Source: Betaproteobacteria bacterium
GTDB taxonomy: Bacteria > Bdellovibrionota_B > Oligoflexia > Silvanigrellales > Silvanigrellaceae
Assembly (NCBI GenBank): GCA_016868315.1
Contig: VGHE01000001.1
Coordinates: forward strand, 248,001-312,000
Direction of reading: 5' to 3'
Length of the DNA stretch: 64,000 nt
Numbering within the stretch: the stretch's first letter is position 1; each line of letters opens with the position of its first letter. This document shows, piece by piece, positions 35,684 through 44,948 of the stretch. The position numbers were made by a program, and so were the translations under genes. Below the pieces are notes generated by a model. The model did no database searches, had not been told where the DNA came from, and was given only the letters and a program-made list of their open reading frames with translations.

Positions 35684-37279
35684 TTAGTCGAGTTTACCGG
35701 GGCGTGCGCGCACTGCGGTCGCTGCAGAGTTTGCTTGGGACTCAGCACCCGTTGCCGCAGGAGCTTTCTTGCTTCCTAGAAGGGGCAATCCAAGCTGCAC
35801 CCATTTGGTTTGGTACTCCTTGTCAACGCGCAGGTTCTCCAAATCCGAATCAGACACGGCTTGATCGCGTAGCTCCTGGTTCATGAACAGAGCTGTCTTT
35901 AAACTTTCGTAAGCCTCAGATTTTCGTCCGAGCAGACTCAGCAGGCAAGCCTTGTTGTAATGATATGGGGCATGGTCGGGCTTCTGCCGGATTGCTGTTT
36001 CATAATCTTCCAGAGCAACCTCGTAACGCGTCGATAGGTACGAGGCATGGCCGCGCGCCGAGTAAAGGTCGTCGCGCTCAGGTGCAAGTGCAATTGCAGA
36101 GCTCAGATGTTCAACTGTTTTCTGATAGTTTTTTGAATCTGTGGCGATGATGGCCAAGGCCAAGTGTGCATCTTCAAGAAGTGGGTTGCTCGAAACTGTT
36201 TTAAGTAATGATTCGGCAATGAGGTAGAGCTGCTTTTCTGTTTTGAATGTTTCAATAATCTGGTTGACCCGTGCTTCGTTGTTTACGCTCAGGGCAAGAG
36301 CTCTTTCCGCGTGAATTTTCGCTAAATTCGTGTCTTTACTATTCAGGTAAGCAAAAGCTGTGTGCGTCTCGACGAGTGCTTGCGAGTCGATGCCCAAGGT
36401 TTTCGATTGTCTAACAACATGTCCTAAGGCCTCCAAGCGTTGACTCGCCTCTTTCGCCATTCCCAAATCCCGGTACTCAATGATCGCAAGTTGAAGTTGA
36501 CTTTCGAGATTGTTCCCAAGCTCAATGGCACGTTGAAACGCGGCTCGAGCTTCATTCCATTTTTTCGCAGTTGCATAAGACATTGCAGCGCGGTGCCAAA
36601 GCCAACGGTCGGGATAAATGGATGCGAATTTTGCAATAGCTGCAGCGCTCGCTTCTTCGCCCACAGATTTCACAATCGCATTACCAATCCAGGGCGAGAG
36701 CTCCTGCAGTGAGTACCCCTTGGCGATAGCATCCTGAGCAGAGGTCAATGCCCGTTCCGGATCCACTTCGGCCCACAAACGAGCCTCGAAAGCCAGAGTT
36801 TCGATATGATTTGGGAACTCTTTCTTAGCACCGGAATAGAGTTTGAAGGCTTCCGTTTGTCTTCCAATAGTCAACAAAACTTCCACCCCAAGGTAGTCAC
36901 CCAGGGGGCTTTGGGGCTCGAGTTCTTTTACGAGCTCAGCCATTGCTGCCGATCTCTGCAAGGCCGAAATACCTGTACGTCCGAGCGAATACTCGGTCAG
37001 CCAAAGGCGTCCAAGTTCTGCATACGCATCAACACACTTCCGGCACTTGCGAGTTGCTTCAATCAGTGCCTGCTCTGCGAGAACGCGCTCTTCGGGGATT
37101 GCATTGGCAATTAACTCACGCGCGCGATCCACAAGCTTGCGCGCGGCGAGTTTTGCAGAGGCATCAACTCCTGGAGAGGCCTTTTTCGGAGGCTCCGCAT
37201 GAGCGAATGTCGGTTTTGCGGTCATTGCGACAAGAAGTCCCAATGCGCAAAGCTGGAACGTCCTCCGAATAGCTCCCAC
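35684..37279 (-). CDS. Exported TPR-repeat protein
   Basis: A 531-residue protein with a signal peptide (L-C-A-L-G-L-L-V-A-M, ending F-A-H-A). Many TPR units follow, clearest in the second half (Y-Q-K-T-V-E-H-L-S-S-A, Y-E-V-A-L-E-D-Y-E-T-A, R-K-S-E-A-Y-E-S-L-K-T-A). An N-terminal Cys pair is in C-R-K-C. The C-terminus is low-complexity Ala-rich. The chosen start is GTG at 37279, just after GAGG; an upstream frame to 37402 would place a long non-signal stretch ahead of the signal peptide. It is likely a periplasmic scaffold; no partner is evident. Confidence 0.75.
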   Translation of the reverse strand: MGAIRRTFQLCALGLLVAMTAKPTFAHAEPPKKASPGVDASAKLAARKLVDRARELIANAIPEERVLAEQALIEATRKCRKCVDAYAELGRLWLTEYSLGRTGISALQRSAAMAELVKELEPQSPLGDYLGVEVLLTIGRQTEAFKLYSGAKKEFPNHIETLAFEARLWAEVDPERALTSAQDAIAKGYSLQELSPWIGNAIVKSVGEEASAAAIAKFASIYPDRWLWHRAAMSYATAKKWNEARAAFQRAIELGNNLESQLQLAIIEYRDLGMAKEASQRLEALGHVVRQSKTLGIDSQALVETHTAFAYLNSKDTNLAKIHAERALALSVNNEARVNQIIETFKTEKQLYLIAESLLKTVSSNPLLEDAHLALAIIATDSKNYQKTVEHLSSAIALAPERDDLYSARGHASYLSTRYEVALEDYETAIRQKPDHAPYHYNKACLLSLLGRKSEAYESLKTALFMNQELRDQAVSDSDLENLRVDKEYQTKWVQLGLPLLGSKKAPAATGAESQANSAATAVRARPGKLD

Positions 37280-37425
37280 AGACACCTCGTAGGTCTCGGA
37301 ACCGAAAACCCCAGGAAAACCTTCCCAATCGGGCTCTATTCCGACCATTTGAGCTATCGTCACAATCCTCAATTTGCTAAAGGCTGTTTTGCCGCAGCCC
37401 ATCCAAAACCGCCAAAGGTGAGTCG

Positions 37426-38073
37426 ATGAATCTCCTGGTCTCCCTCGTACTGGAAATGTACTGGTTTCTTCTCAGATTAACGATAAGGCCATTAATTCAG
37501 GGACTTGATGCGATCGATGGGGAGCTCAGTGACGGCAAAATCCCCGTGTTTGCTGTGGCGCACCACACCATTCTGCTCAGTGCACTGGCTTACCGGGGGC
37601 GTCCTGCCACACTGCTCGCGAGTTTGAGCAAAGACGGGGAGCTCGCCGCGGGTTTTCTTCGCAAACGAGGCTTTAAACTCGTGCGCGGTTCATCGAGCCG
37701 CGGGGGAAAAGAGGCTCTGGAAAACCTACTTAGTGCCATAGCCCAGGGGAATCCGATCGCCATTACCTTCGATGGGCCGCGTGGACCCCGGCTCAAGCCC
37801 AAAGCAGGAATTGCGGTTTGTGGCTGGCACACCAGCGGTTCGATTTTTTTCCTCAAGCACACCCTCGAACCCAGCCGTTGGTTCCCCCGTGGAATCTGCG
37901 TGCATCTTAAATCCTGGGACAGATTCATTTTGCCTTTGCCAGGGTGCCGATGGCGAACGGAGTTTGTCAGGATTGAGCTCCCCGAAAAAACAACCCACTC
38001 CCGTGAGGAGTGGGTGGATTGTGCCCTCAATTCAATCGCAGAGCACGCACGTTCGGCCTACGCTGAATATTGA
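37426..38073 (+). CDS. Lysophospholipid/lipid A acyltransferase-like protein (DUF374 type)
   Basis: A 215-residue protein with one N-terminal membrane-interacting segment. Motifs of the DUF374 acyltransferase family are visible: A-H-H-T-I-L-L, S-L-S-K-D-G-E, V-R-G-S-S-S-R-G-G and T-F-D-G-P-R-G-P-R. These proteins relate to the LpxL/PlsC fold and are thought to acylate lipid A or phospholipid. The usual motif-1 H-x4-D/E is altered (H-H-T-I-L-L). The last 90 bases contain a hairpin that serves the minus strand. Confidence 0.85.
   Translation: MNLLVSLVLEMYWFLLRLTIRPLIQGLDAIDGELSDGKIPVFAVAHHTILLSALAYRGRPATLLASLSKDGELAAGFLRKRGFKLVRGSSSRGGKEALENLLSAIAQGNPIAITFDGPRGPRLKPKAGIAVCGWHTSGSIFFLKHTLEPSRWFPRGICVHLKSWDRFILPLPGCRWRTEFVRIELPEKTTHSREEWVDCALNSIAEHARSAYAEY
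37985..38015 (-). terminator. Minus-strand terminator for the GGDEF gene, inside the acyltransferase coding end
   Basis: On the minus strand ACCCACTC (38015-38008) pairs with GAGTGGGT (38000-37993) over a 7-base loop. TTG and a T6 tract (opposite A-run 37985-37990) follow. It sits 64 bases after the GGDEF gene stop at 38079 and inside the 3' part of the opposing acyltransferase gene. Confidence 0.85.
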
Positions 38074-38078
38074 CCGTA

Positions 38079-39125
38079 TCAGTGACCGAAGCCTGCAGCG
38101 CCGAGGTCAGGGCGACCGCCCATTCCCTCGGGGGTAACGCGTTTTTCAGTCTCGCCAAAGTGGCAATAGACAACGTTGCGGCCGTTGGCTTTTGCCGCGT
38201 AGAGACATTTGTCCGCACGCGCAACAGCAAGGTCGCGGGTGTCGTTGAAGTCGGTAATCATCGTTACACCAACCGACGTACTGACCGGTATGCGCTTGCC
38301 CTCGAAAATATATTCATGTTGTTCAATTGCTACGCGGAATTTTTCCGCAACAATACAACATCCCTCGGCTGTACCTCCGAATACGGCTGCAAGAATTTCC
38401 TCGCCACCGTATCGTCCCACAATGTCTGTCTTGCGCGAGACAGACAGCAATAGTTTTGCAGTCTCTACGAGCACGAAGTCACCAGCCTGATGTCCATAGG
38501 TGTCGTTGATGCTCTTGAATTTATCGAGGTCGAACATCAGAATTCCAACCGCAGGGGGCTGGTTGAGCTCCTTGGCTTTGGCCAGGGCTTCGTCGATTCT
38601 CGCCTCGAAGAATCGGCGTATGTAAAGACCGGTGAGCGGGTCGGTGCTGCGTTCGTGGTCGGCTTTGGTGTACTTGTGCGTGATACCAACCTCAGCCGTG
38701 ACATTGCGCATCAACAGACAAACTCCAAGAAACTCACCTTGCTGATTAAAGAAAGGATAGCTTCCCAAAATCACCTGGTAGCCTTGTTCATTTTCCTTCT
38801 TGATCAATAAGAGCTCGTCGATGCGGGTGGCATCGGTGCTCTTCATGATCACGTCGAGCACGGTTTGGCTTTCGTTGACCATTGGCCATTCAAATACGTC
38901 CTCTGCACTCGGATTTTTCTTCAACACAATCGCTTTAACATCGAAGTTCACTTTGGCGCAGAATGCCTGGTTGAACTTGATGATTGTCCGTTCCGAATTC
39001 AGCAGAAGGTAGCCATCGAAAAATATTTTTGAGAAATCTTTGTGAACCTCAAACTTGGCGAGAAGCTCAGCGTCTTTTCGCTCTTGGTCGCTCATTTTTC
39101 GGATGGGAATCGGAATTGCCGACAT
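38079..39125 (-). CDS. PAS-GGDEF diguanylate cyclase
   Basis: A 348-residue cytoplasmic protein. Residues 30-145 look like a PAS sensor. The GGDEF domain (about 160-325) starts D-P-L-T-G-L-Y and carries the active-site signature R-Y-G-G-E-E-I, where the last residue is Ile rather than Phe. The R-x-x-D inhibitory site (R-K-T-D) lies five residues before it. It would make cyclic di-GMP from two GTP. GGGAGG precedes the ATG. The C-terminus has a short Gly-rich tail. Confidence 0.88.
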   Translation of the reverse strand: MSAIPIPIRKMSDQERKDAELLAKFEVHKDFSKIFFDGYLLLNSERTIIKFNQAFCAKVNFDVKAIVLKKNPSAEDVFEWPMVNESQTVLDVIMKSTDATRIDELLLIKKENEQGYQVILGSYPFFNQQGEFLGVCLLMRNVTAEVGITHKYTKADHERSTDPLTGLYIRRFFEARIDEALAKAKELNQPPAVGILMFDLDKFKSINDTYGHQAGDFVLVETAKLLLSVSRKTDIVGRYGGEEILAAVFGGTAEGCCIVAEKFRVAIEQHEYIFEGKRIPVSTSVGVTMITDFNDTRDLAVARADKCLYAAKANGRNVVYCHFGETEKRVTPEGMGGRPDLGAAGFGH

Positions 39126-39234
39126 GCCATGCCTCCCTTCAGCTTGCGTCGAAGGGTTCGGAGGTTCCCGGCAGGAACTTTAGTCAGATTCACGACGGGA
39201 GAGGCTGGGTTGGGGAGGTGCTGCGCGCCGTAGG

Positions 39235-39708
39235 TCAACGCAGCAAAAATGCGAAGTATTCTTCCTCAAGCTCTTCCGTCTCCATCGGAGTGCCTGTGTC
39301 GGGGCAATTCGGAGCGCTCGGAATGGTTTTTGGCTCAAGGTCTTTGGTATCAATCAAAACCTTGTGGGTTTTATTGGTCGCAGGGGAAATATAGTTCACA
39401 TAAAAGCTGGCAATCGACGCTTTGCCAAGGAAGCTCGGAATCATGTTGATTTGCATGATGATATCGGGGATGCACTCATAAAAGTACACACGCCTTCCCG
39501 CAGCACCGTCTACTCCGCGCAGGAAGGTCACCCAAGCGCGAACTCCCAATGAGTTTACGGACTTTACATCGCGAAAGTTGAAACAAACGGTAGTGGCACC
39601 CTCGAGGCCTTCGATAAGCTTCTTCAGAGGACCTTCGGCATCTTCATTGATGACGCCGGATAACGTAACCCAGTGGACACCATTGTGTTCTTCAATATTC
39701 GTATCCAA
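39235..39708 (-). CDS. STAS-domain protein
   Basis: A 157-residue protein. Residues 10-100 look like a STAS domain (V-T-L-S-G-V-I-N-E-D, C-F-N-F-R-D-V-K-S-V-N-S-L-G-V-R-A-W), with the Ser in V-N-S-L-G at the usual phosphorylation site of anti-sigma antagonists. The last 30 residues are acidic and contain C-P-D-T-G. The start is TTG at 39708 after GGAGGG 7 bases upstream; longer starts lack a site. It lies in the same direction as the GGDEF and PP2C genes, so a signalling role with a phosphatase is plausible but not shown. Confidence 0.75.
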   Translation of the reverse strand: MDTNIEEHNGVHWVTLSGVINEDAEGPLKKLIEGLEGATTVCFNFRDVKSVNSLGVRAWVTFLRGVDGAAGRRVYFYECIPDIIMQINMIPSFLGKASIASFYVNYISPATNKTHKVLIDTKDLEPKTIPSAPNCPDTGTPMETEELEEEYFAFLLR

Positions 39709-39884
39709 AGCTGAACCCTCCCCAAAACCCCGAAACCTTTCGCAATCTCGAACCGGATTGGCATCACTTGACAATGTCGGTGCCACAATCGTACATCCGT
39801 TGCGGTCAAGGTGATCCGTCTCCGAGTCTACCCCGTTTGAAAACGGCTACAACTCCCTGAAAGCTCAACCCTGACATACTTTTG

Positions 39885-39971
39885 GCCCAGATGGCGGAAT
39901 CGGTAGACGCAGTGGATTCAAAATCCACCGATCGCAAGGTCGTGAGAGTTCGAGTCTCTCTCTGGGCACCA
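39885..39971 (+). tRNA. tRNA-Leu (anticodon CAA)
   Basis: An 87-base class II tRNA. The acceptor GCCCAGA pairs with TCTGGGC. The anticodon stem GTGGA/TCCAC has loop TTCAAAA (anticodon CAA, reads UUG). The variable arm is long (about C-G-A-T-C-G-C-A-A-G-G-T-C-G-T), and the T loop is TTCGAGT. The CCA end is encoded. It is isolated between the STAS and PP2C genes. Confidence 0.97.
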
Positions 39972-40000
39972 CATTTCTTCTCAATCGCATTAAATTCAAT

Positions 40001-40756
40001 TTAAGCAATGTTGGCGACAACGACTGTGACGTTGTCCCGGCCGCCGTTGTCGAGCGCTTTTTGAACCAACGTTTTTACACAGCTCTGGGGGCCGGTTTTT
40101 TCGACCTCGGCAAGAACGGAAGATATTTCATCGTTCTCCACCTCGCGCGTCAGTCCGTCTGAGCACAGGAGCCAAGTGTCTCCCTGGCGTATTTCGACCT
40201 CAAATACATCTGGTTCACATGTGCGGTGCGCGAGCACGCAGCGGGAGAGGTATGCCGCACCCGGGCTCCTTGCAGCTTGGTTACGGCTTGCACCTCGCCT
40301 GCGTAATTCGGTTTCGATGGTCTGGTCGAAGGTCAGCTGGAACAAAGCTCCTTCTCTGCGCAGGTAGACGCGGCTGTCACCTAGGCTCAACACAAAGATT
40401 TTCTCTTTGGTGCGGATCCAAACAATAAGCGTAGTTCCCAGATCCTGTTGCTCGATGTTGTGCTTAGCCCATTCTGTGAGCGACTCCGCGGCTTTTCTGA
40501 TGCAACTTTGGGCGATAGTTTGGGCCGAGGGTAGGCTCGCCCAGTTCATGTCCTCGAGATAGCTTTTGACCGCCTCAACCGTGCGTTCGCTTGCGATTTC
40601 TCCCCCGGAGTGGCCGCCCATGCCGTCGGCAAGGATCAGAAATCGGCCATCAGGGTCAGCATAGAAGTTGTCTTGGTTTTGATTGCGCACCTTGCCTTTA
40701 TCCGTGGCGCCAGCCCAAGACAGGTTCCAGGTCAATGCTGTCATCGTTTCATCCAT
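40001..40756 (-). CDS. PP2C-family serine/threonine phosphatase
   Basis: A 251-residue metal-dependent phosphatase. The full signature set is present: R-N-Q-N-Q-D-N-F, L-A-D-G-M-G-G-H, D-L-G-T-T-L, G-D-S-R-V-Y, C-S-D-G-L-T and G-G-R-D-N-V-T. It would reverse Hanks-type Ser/Thr phosphorylation; no kinase gene is in view. The start is not settled: in-frame ATGs lie at 40756 and 40744, neither with a strong ribosome site. It is divergent from valS, so their promoters share about 75 bases. Confidence 0.93.
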   Translation of the reverse strand: MDETMTALTWNLSWAGATDKGKVRNQNQDNFYADPDGRFLILADGMGGHSGGEIASERTVEAVKSYLEDMNWASLPSAQTIAQSCIRKAAESLTEWAKHNIEQQDLGTTLIVWIRTKEKIFVLSLGDSRVYLRREGALFQLTFDQTIETELRRRGASRNQAARSPGAAYLSRCVLAHRTCEPDVFEVEIRQGDTWLLCSDGLTREVENDEISSVLAEVEKTGPQSCVKTLVQKALDNGGRDNVTVVVANIA

Positions 40757-40830
40757 TCCATTTGATTGTCGCGCTGTTGACACAATGGTACACACTCTTT
40801 TCGCAAAACCAAAAGTACGTGGGGGATGCT

Positions 40831-43515
40831 GTGACCCGTCGGGAAGCCTTCGAAAAGCCTTTTGAGCCTGGACAAATTGAGAGTCATTTGCGTGACTATT
40901 GGGAAAAGAACAAGTTCTACAAAGCCCGACGCGAGAATGGCAAAAAGCCCTACACGATTGTCATGCCACCGCCCAACGTGACCGGCGATTTGACCATGGG
41001 ACACGTTTTGAACAACACCCTTCAAGACATTCTCATTCGCTGGAACCGGGCGAATGGCAAAGCTGCATGCTGGATTCCTGGAACCGACCACGCGAGCATC
41101 GCAACCGAAGCTAAAGTCACCAAAATGCTCGCTGAGCAAGGCATCAACAAGCGTGACATTGGGCGTGAAGAATTTTTGAAACATGCCTGGGCTTGGAAGG
41201 AAAAATACGGCGGCCGAATCGTCTCGCTGCTCAAAACGCTGGGCGTGAGCTGCGACTGGGATCGCGAAGTGTTCACAATGGGGAGTGAATATTCCAAGGC
41301 AGTCATTAAGGCTATCGTCAAACTCTACAAAGATGGTCTCATCTATCGTGGCTTCCGTTTGGTGAACTGGTGTCCGGTGAGCCAATCGGTGATCTCCGAC
41401 GAAGAGGTGAATCCTGAAGAGCGCAATGGTCACTTGTGGCACATCCGCTATCCGGTCGAGGGTTCGCCAGGTCAGCATCTTGTTGTTGCAACAACGCGCC
41501 CCGAAACTCTTTTCGGTGACTTGGCTGTTGCAGTGCATCCGAACGATGAGCGCTATACTGCGCTGATTGGCAAGAAGGTGATTGTGCCCGTGTGCAATCG
41601 TGCCATTCCGGTGATCGCCGACACCTATGTTGAGCGTGAGTTCGGAACAGGCGTGGTGAAAATTACCCCTGCGCACGACATGAACGACTTCGCTGTGGGT
41701 GAACGGCACAAGTTGGGCCTTCTGAATGTTATGAATCCCGATGCGACTATGAACGACAAAGTTCCTGCAGCATATCAGGGGCTCGATCGTTTTGTAGCGC
41801 GTAAAAAACTTGTTGCCGAACTTGAGGCCTCTGGCCTTCTCGAGAAAACCGCTCCGCACAAAATGGTTGTCGGCATCTCCGAGCGTGGTGGGGTACCGAT
41901 TGAATATTATTTGAGCGAACAATGGTACATAAAGATGGACAAGCTCGCGGAAATTGCGCTTGGAGCAACGCGCAGCGGTCAACTCAAACTGCACCCGCCG
42001 CACATGGAAAAAATCTGGGATTACTGGCTCACCAATATCAAGGATTGGTGTATTTCACGTCAGTTGTGGTGGGGGCACCAGATGCCCATGTACACCTGCC
42101 AGTCTTGCGGTCATGTTAACTGTGAGGAAACCAAGCCCGCTGCCTGCGAGAAATGCGGACACACCCACCTGGTTCAGGACTCCGATTGTCTCGACACTTG
42201 GGCAAGCAGCTGGCTGTGGCCTTTCGGCGTGCACAGTTGGGCGAATCCGAGTGATGAGCAGAAAAAAGATCTCGAATATTTTTATCCGACCGACATCATC
42301 GTTACGGGTCCGGATATCATCTTTTTCTGGATCGCACGCATGATTATGGCAGGCGGCTATTTCACCGACAAAACCGCATTCAAGGACGTTTACTTCACCC
42401 CCATCATCCGCGACTCCAAAGGTCGTAAGATGAGCAAGTCGCTCGGCAACAGTCCAGACGTGAATCAGCTGATTGCCAAGTATGGAACCGACGCGCTGCG
42501 CTTCAGTGTGGTGAATCAGGTGGTGCTCGGACAGGATATCCTTTGGGCCGACGACGCCTGCGATCTGGGCAAAACCTTTGCCAATAAAATCTGGAATGCG
42601 ACGCGCTTCCTTCTTATGAACGCCGATAAATATGGTGTCGACCCTGCGGCATGCAACTTCGACGACCTCGCCACTCAACCTACGGACACCTTGTTGGGTT
42701 GGATTACCTCAGAGTTCTTTGCGACAGTTCAAAAAACGCACGATGCCATTGAGAAACTCGAGTTCGCCAACTACTCCTCGTCGCTCTACGAGTTTGTTTG
42801 GATGGTCTACTGCGATTGGTTTGTAGAATTGTGCAAGCCTCGTTTCCTCGATCCAGCCTCTGCCACACCAGAGCAAAAACTTCTCGCGCAGCAAACGGTG
42901 CGCACGGCCTTCCAACTCCTCGACGGGGTGTTGCGCCTATTGCACCCAGTGATGCCTTTCGTGACCGAGCAAATATGGCAAAACCTGGGTGAGCGCACCG
43001 GTAAGAGTATTGGTCTGGCCGCGCTGCCACGCCCACAGTCCAAAGTTATCGACCTAAAGGCCATCGCAGCCATGCGAGAAGTGCAGACGGTGGTCTCGGC
43101 CATTCGAGCCGTGCGTGGTCAGTTTTCAATTCACCCGGGCGCCGATTTAAAGGTCACACTAAATGCCGGAAGCGATCGTTTCGGGCTGATGGTTCCACAA
43201 ATGGAATTCCTCGCCCGCTCGGCGTTTACCTTCTCGGCGCAGCGTCCTGCTCTATGTGGCACTGCGTTGGCAGGTGATATTGAAGTCTTTGTTGACCTCA
43301 CTGGATTTGTTGATCCGGCCGCCGAGCGCGATCGCCTGGTTAAGAAAATTCAGAAGGTCGAACAGACCCTCGAGGGCATCCGCAAGCGTTTGTCGAATGA
43401 AGAATTCGTTAAGTCTGCACCCGAGAAGATAGTGCTGGGTGCACGTGAGCAGCTCGCTGCCAACGAGCGTGAGTTGTCCGTGTTGCAGGAGAGTCTGCAG
43501 TCACTCAAGGCGTGA
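40831..43515 (+). CDS. valS: Valyl-tRNA synthetase
   Basis: An 894-residue class I synthetase that charges tRNA-Val. P-P-P-N-V-T-G-D-L-T-M-G-H stands for HIGH, with Thr55 in place of the first His; G-R-K-M-S-K-S is standard. A zinc-ribbon-like insert (C-Q-S-C and C-E-K-C) precedes D-T-W-A-S-S-W. The end forms the usual coiled-coil arm. The start is GTG at 40831 after GGGGG; the frame is open far upstream, inside the opposing phosphatase gene, without support. Confidence 0.96.
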   Translation: MTRREAFEKPFEPGQIESHLRDYWEKNKFYKARRENGKKPYTIVMPPPNVTGDLTMGHVLNNTLQDILIRWNRANGKAACWIPGTDHASIATEAKVTKMLAEQGINKRDIGREEFLKHAWAWKEKYGGRIVSLLKTLGVSCDWDREVFTMGSEYSKAVIKAIVKLYKDGLIYRGFRLVNWCPVSQSVISDEEVNPEERNGHLWHIRYPVEGSPGQHLVVATTRPETLFGDLAVAVHPNDERYTALIGKKVIVPVCNRAIPVIADTYVEREFGTGVVKITPAHDMNDFAVGERHKLGLLNVMNPDATMNDKVPAAYQGLDRFVARKKLVAELEASGLLEKTAPHKMVVGISERGGVPIEYYLSEQWYIKMDKLAEIALGATRSGQLKLHPPHMEKIWDYWLTNIKDWCISRQLWWGHQMPMYTCQSCGHVNCEETKPAACEKCGHTHLVQDSDCLDTWASSWLWPFGVHSWANPSDEQKKDLEYFYPTDIIVTGPDIIFFWIARMIMAGGYFTDKTAFKDVYFTPIIRDSKGRKMSKSLGNSPDVNQLIAKYGTDALRFSVVNQVVLGQDILWADDACDLGKTFANKIWNATRFLLMNADKYGVDPAACNFDDLATQPTDTLLGWITSEFFATVQKTHDAIEKLEFANYSSSLYEFVWMVYCDWFVELCKPRFLDPASATPEQKLLAQQTVRTAFQLLDGVLRLLHPVMPFVTEQIWQNLGERTGKSIGLAALPRPQSKVIDLKAIAAMREVQTVVSAIRAVRGQFSIHPGADLKVTLNAGSDRFGLMVPQMEFLARSAFTFSAQRPALCGTALAGDIEVFVDLTGFVDPAAERDRLVKKIQKVEQTLEGIRKRLSNEEFVKSAPEKIVLGAREQLAANERELSVLQESLQSLKA

Positions 43516-43532
43516 GTTGGGGAGAGCAAAAA

Positions 43533-44072
43533 ATGAAGCACCTGTTTTGGCTTGACATGGAGATGACTGGCCTTGAGGTCGAGACACACCGGATTCTCGA
43601 GACGGCGGCCATTATCACCGATTGGTCACTCAATCCTCTTACGAGATTCTCAACAGCTGTGCGTCAGCCGGAAGAAGAGCTCCGCAAAATGGATGATTGG
43701 TGCGTGAAGACACACACGGGAAGCGGTCTTCTCAAGCGTGTGCCCGAAGGCATGAGTGAAGCCGATCTCGATACAGCGCTCGTTGACTTGTTAAATGGCT
43801 TTTACCCTGCCGATGAGCGAGTTGTACTTTGCGGTAATTCGATTGGTCAGGACAGAAAATTTATTGACAAATATCTTCCCAAATTTGCTACGCGTCTGCA
43901 TTACCGCATGCTCGACGTGTCTTCCTTCAAAATCGTGTTCGAGAATGCGTTTAACCAGAAGTTTAAAAAGCAGAACAAGCACGAGGCGCTTGGTGACATT
44001 GAAGAATCAATTGCCGAGTTCAGCCACTATTTGAGTTTCTTCGACCGTGCCAAGCTGGGATTACCATTATGA
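43533..44072 (+). CDS. orn: Oligoribonuclease
   Basis: A 179-residue DEDDh 3'-5' exonuclease that clears 2-5 nt RNAs and pGpG. Catalytic residues are in L-D-M-E-M-T-G-L, G-N-S-I-G-Q-D and H-E-A-L-G-D. GGGGAG lies 8 bases before the ATG at 43533. It overlaps the LRR gene by four bases. Since orn finishes c-di-GMP breakdown (pGpG), the GGDEF protein in this window is a likely functional neighbour. Confidence 0.96.
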   Translation: MKHLFWLDMEMTGLEVETHRILETAAIITDWSLNPLTRFSTAVRQPEEELRKMDDWCVKTHTGSGLLKRVPEGMSEADLDTALVDLLNGFYPADERVVLCGNSIGQDRKFIDKYLPKFATRLHYRMLDVSSFKIVFENAFNQKFKKQNKHEALGDIEESIAEFSHYLSFFDRAKLGLPL

Positions 44073-44839
44073 GCACAGAGAAAAGCAAAACATTGACCGC
44101 TTTGTGGGCGAGTGCTGCCGAAGATGATGCGCTTGTTAAAACAGCGAAAGCTCTGCGCAAGCTCGTGCGCGCAGCAAGCGACGAGGAAGCGCTGACAAAG
44201 CTAAGCCAGTTGGATGTGCTTGATTTGGGCGTCGACCCGTGGATGAAGCGCAACTGGGCGCTCGACTTAACCGCACTGACCCTGCTTCCACTTGTGCGAG
44301 GGCTCAAGCTCAATGGCAGCAAATGCCTGAGCTTAGCGCCAGTGAGGGAACTCTCCACACTCAAGGCTTTGCATCTCGATGAACTTGAGCTCGAAGATGT
44401 GGGCTGGGTTGCGGCACTGAACGAGCTTGAGATTTTCTCTGCACGCCGCAACAAACTGAGAAACGTCGAGGCGCTGTCAGAGCTGCCGGCGCTGCGCGAA
44501 ATTTATCTCGCGGAAAATAGTCTGACCACGCTCAAGCCCTTTTCCGCTTTGGAGAAGCTGCGTGTTCTGGATGTGTCCCAGAATATGATTGCCGAACTGC
44601 TTCCACTAAATAAACGCCGTTCGTTGCGCATTCTTCGCTTGCGCCGCAACGCTCTCAATTCTCTCGACGGTCTTGAAGATTTGCGTGACCTCGACGAGCT
44701 CGACGTCCGTGATAACCGCATCATGTCGTTGAAGCCTATCAAGGAGCTTGGCTTGCTCAGTGCACTCGGAGTTGCGGGTAATCCGCTCACGGATGATGAC
44801 CTCGACACAATTCGACGATCTATCAAGTTGTTATCCTGA
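44069..44839 (+). CDS. Leucine-rich-repeat protein
   Basis: A 256-residue protein of SDS22/internalin-type LRRs: L-x-x-L-x-x-L units from residue 65 to the end (for example L-K-A-L-H-L-D-E-L-E-L, L-R-V-L-D-V-S-Q-N). It has no signal peptide and is likely cytoplasmic, giving a protein-binding arc. The ATG overlaps the orn stop as ATGA. Function unknown. Confidence 0.8.
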   Translation: MSTEKSKTLTALWASAAEDDALVKTAKALRKLVRAASDEEALTKLSQLDVLDLGVDPWMKRNWALDLTALTLLPLVRGLKLNGSKCLSLAPVRELSTLKALHLDELELEDVGWVAALNELEIFSARRNKLRNVEALSELPALREIYLAENSLTTLKPFSALEKLRVLDVSQNMIAELLPLNKRRSLRILRLRRNALNSLDGLEDLRDLDELDVRDNRIMSLKPIKELGLLSALGVAGNPLTDDDLDTIRRSIKLLS

Positions 44840-44948
44840 AATCTTCCAATACTCTAAAACCTTGTACATTACAGTGACTTAATTATGTTTGCAGGCCTCG
44901 CCCTTAGATTTTCTGCATGTGCTTCCGATAAGCCGGGAGAGGTGGCAG

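Noticed and set aside
40741-42003. Long open frame of 420 codons on the minus strand
   Set aside because: It lies antisense to valS, which has full synthetase motifs. It has no ribosome site and a composition reflecting the opposite strand.
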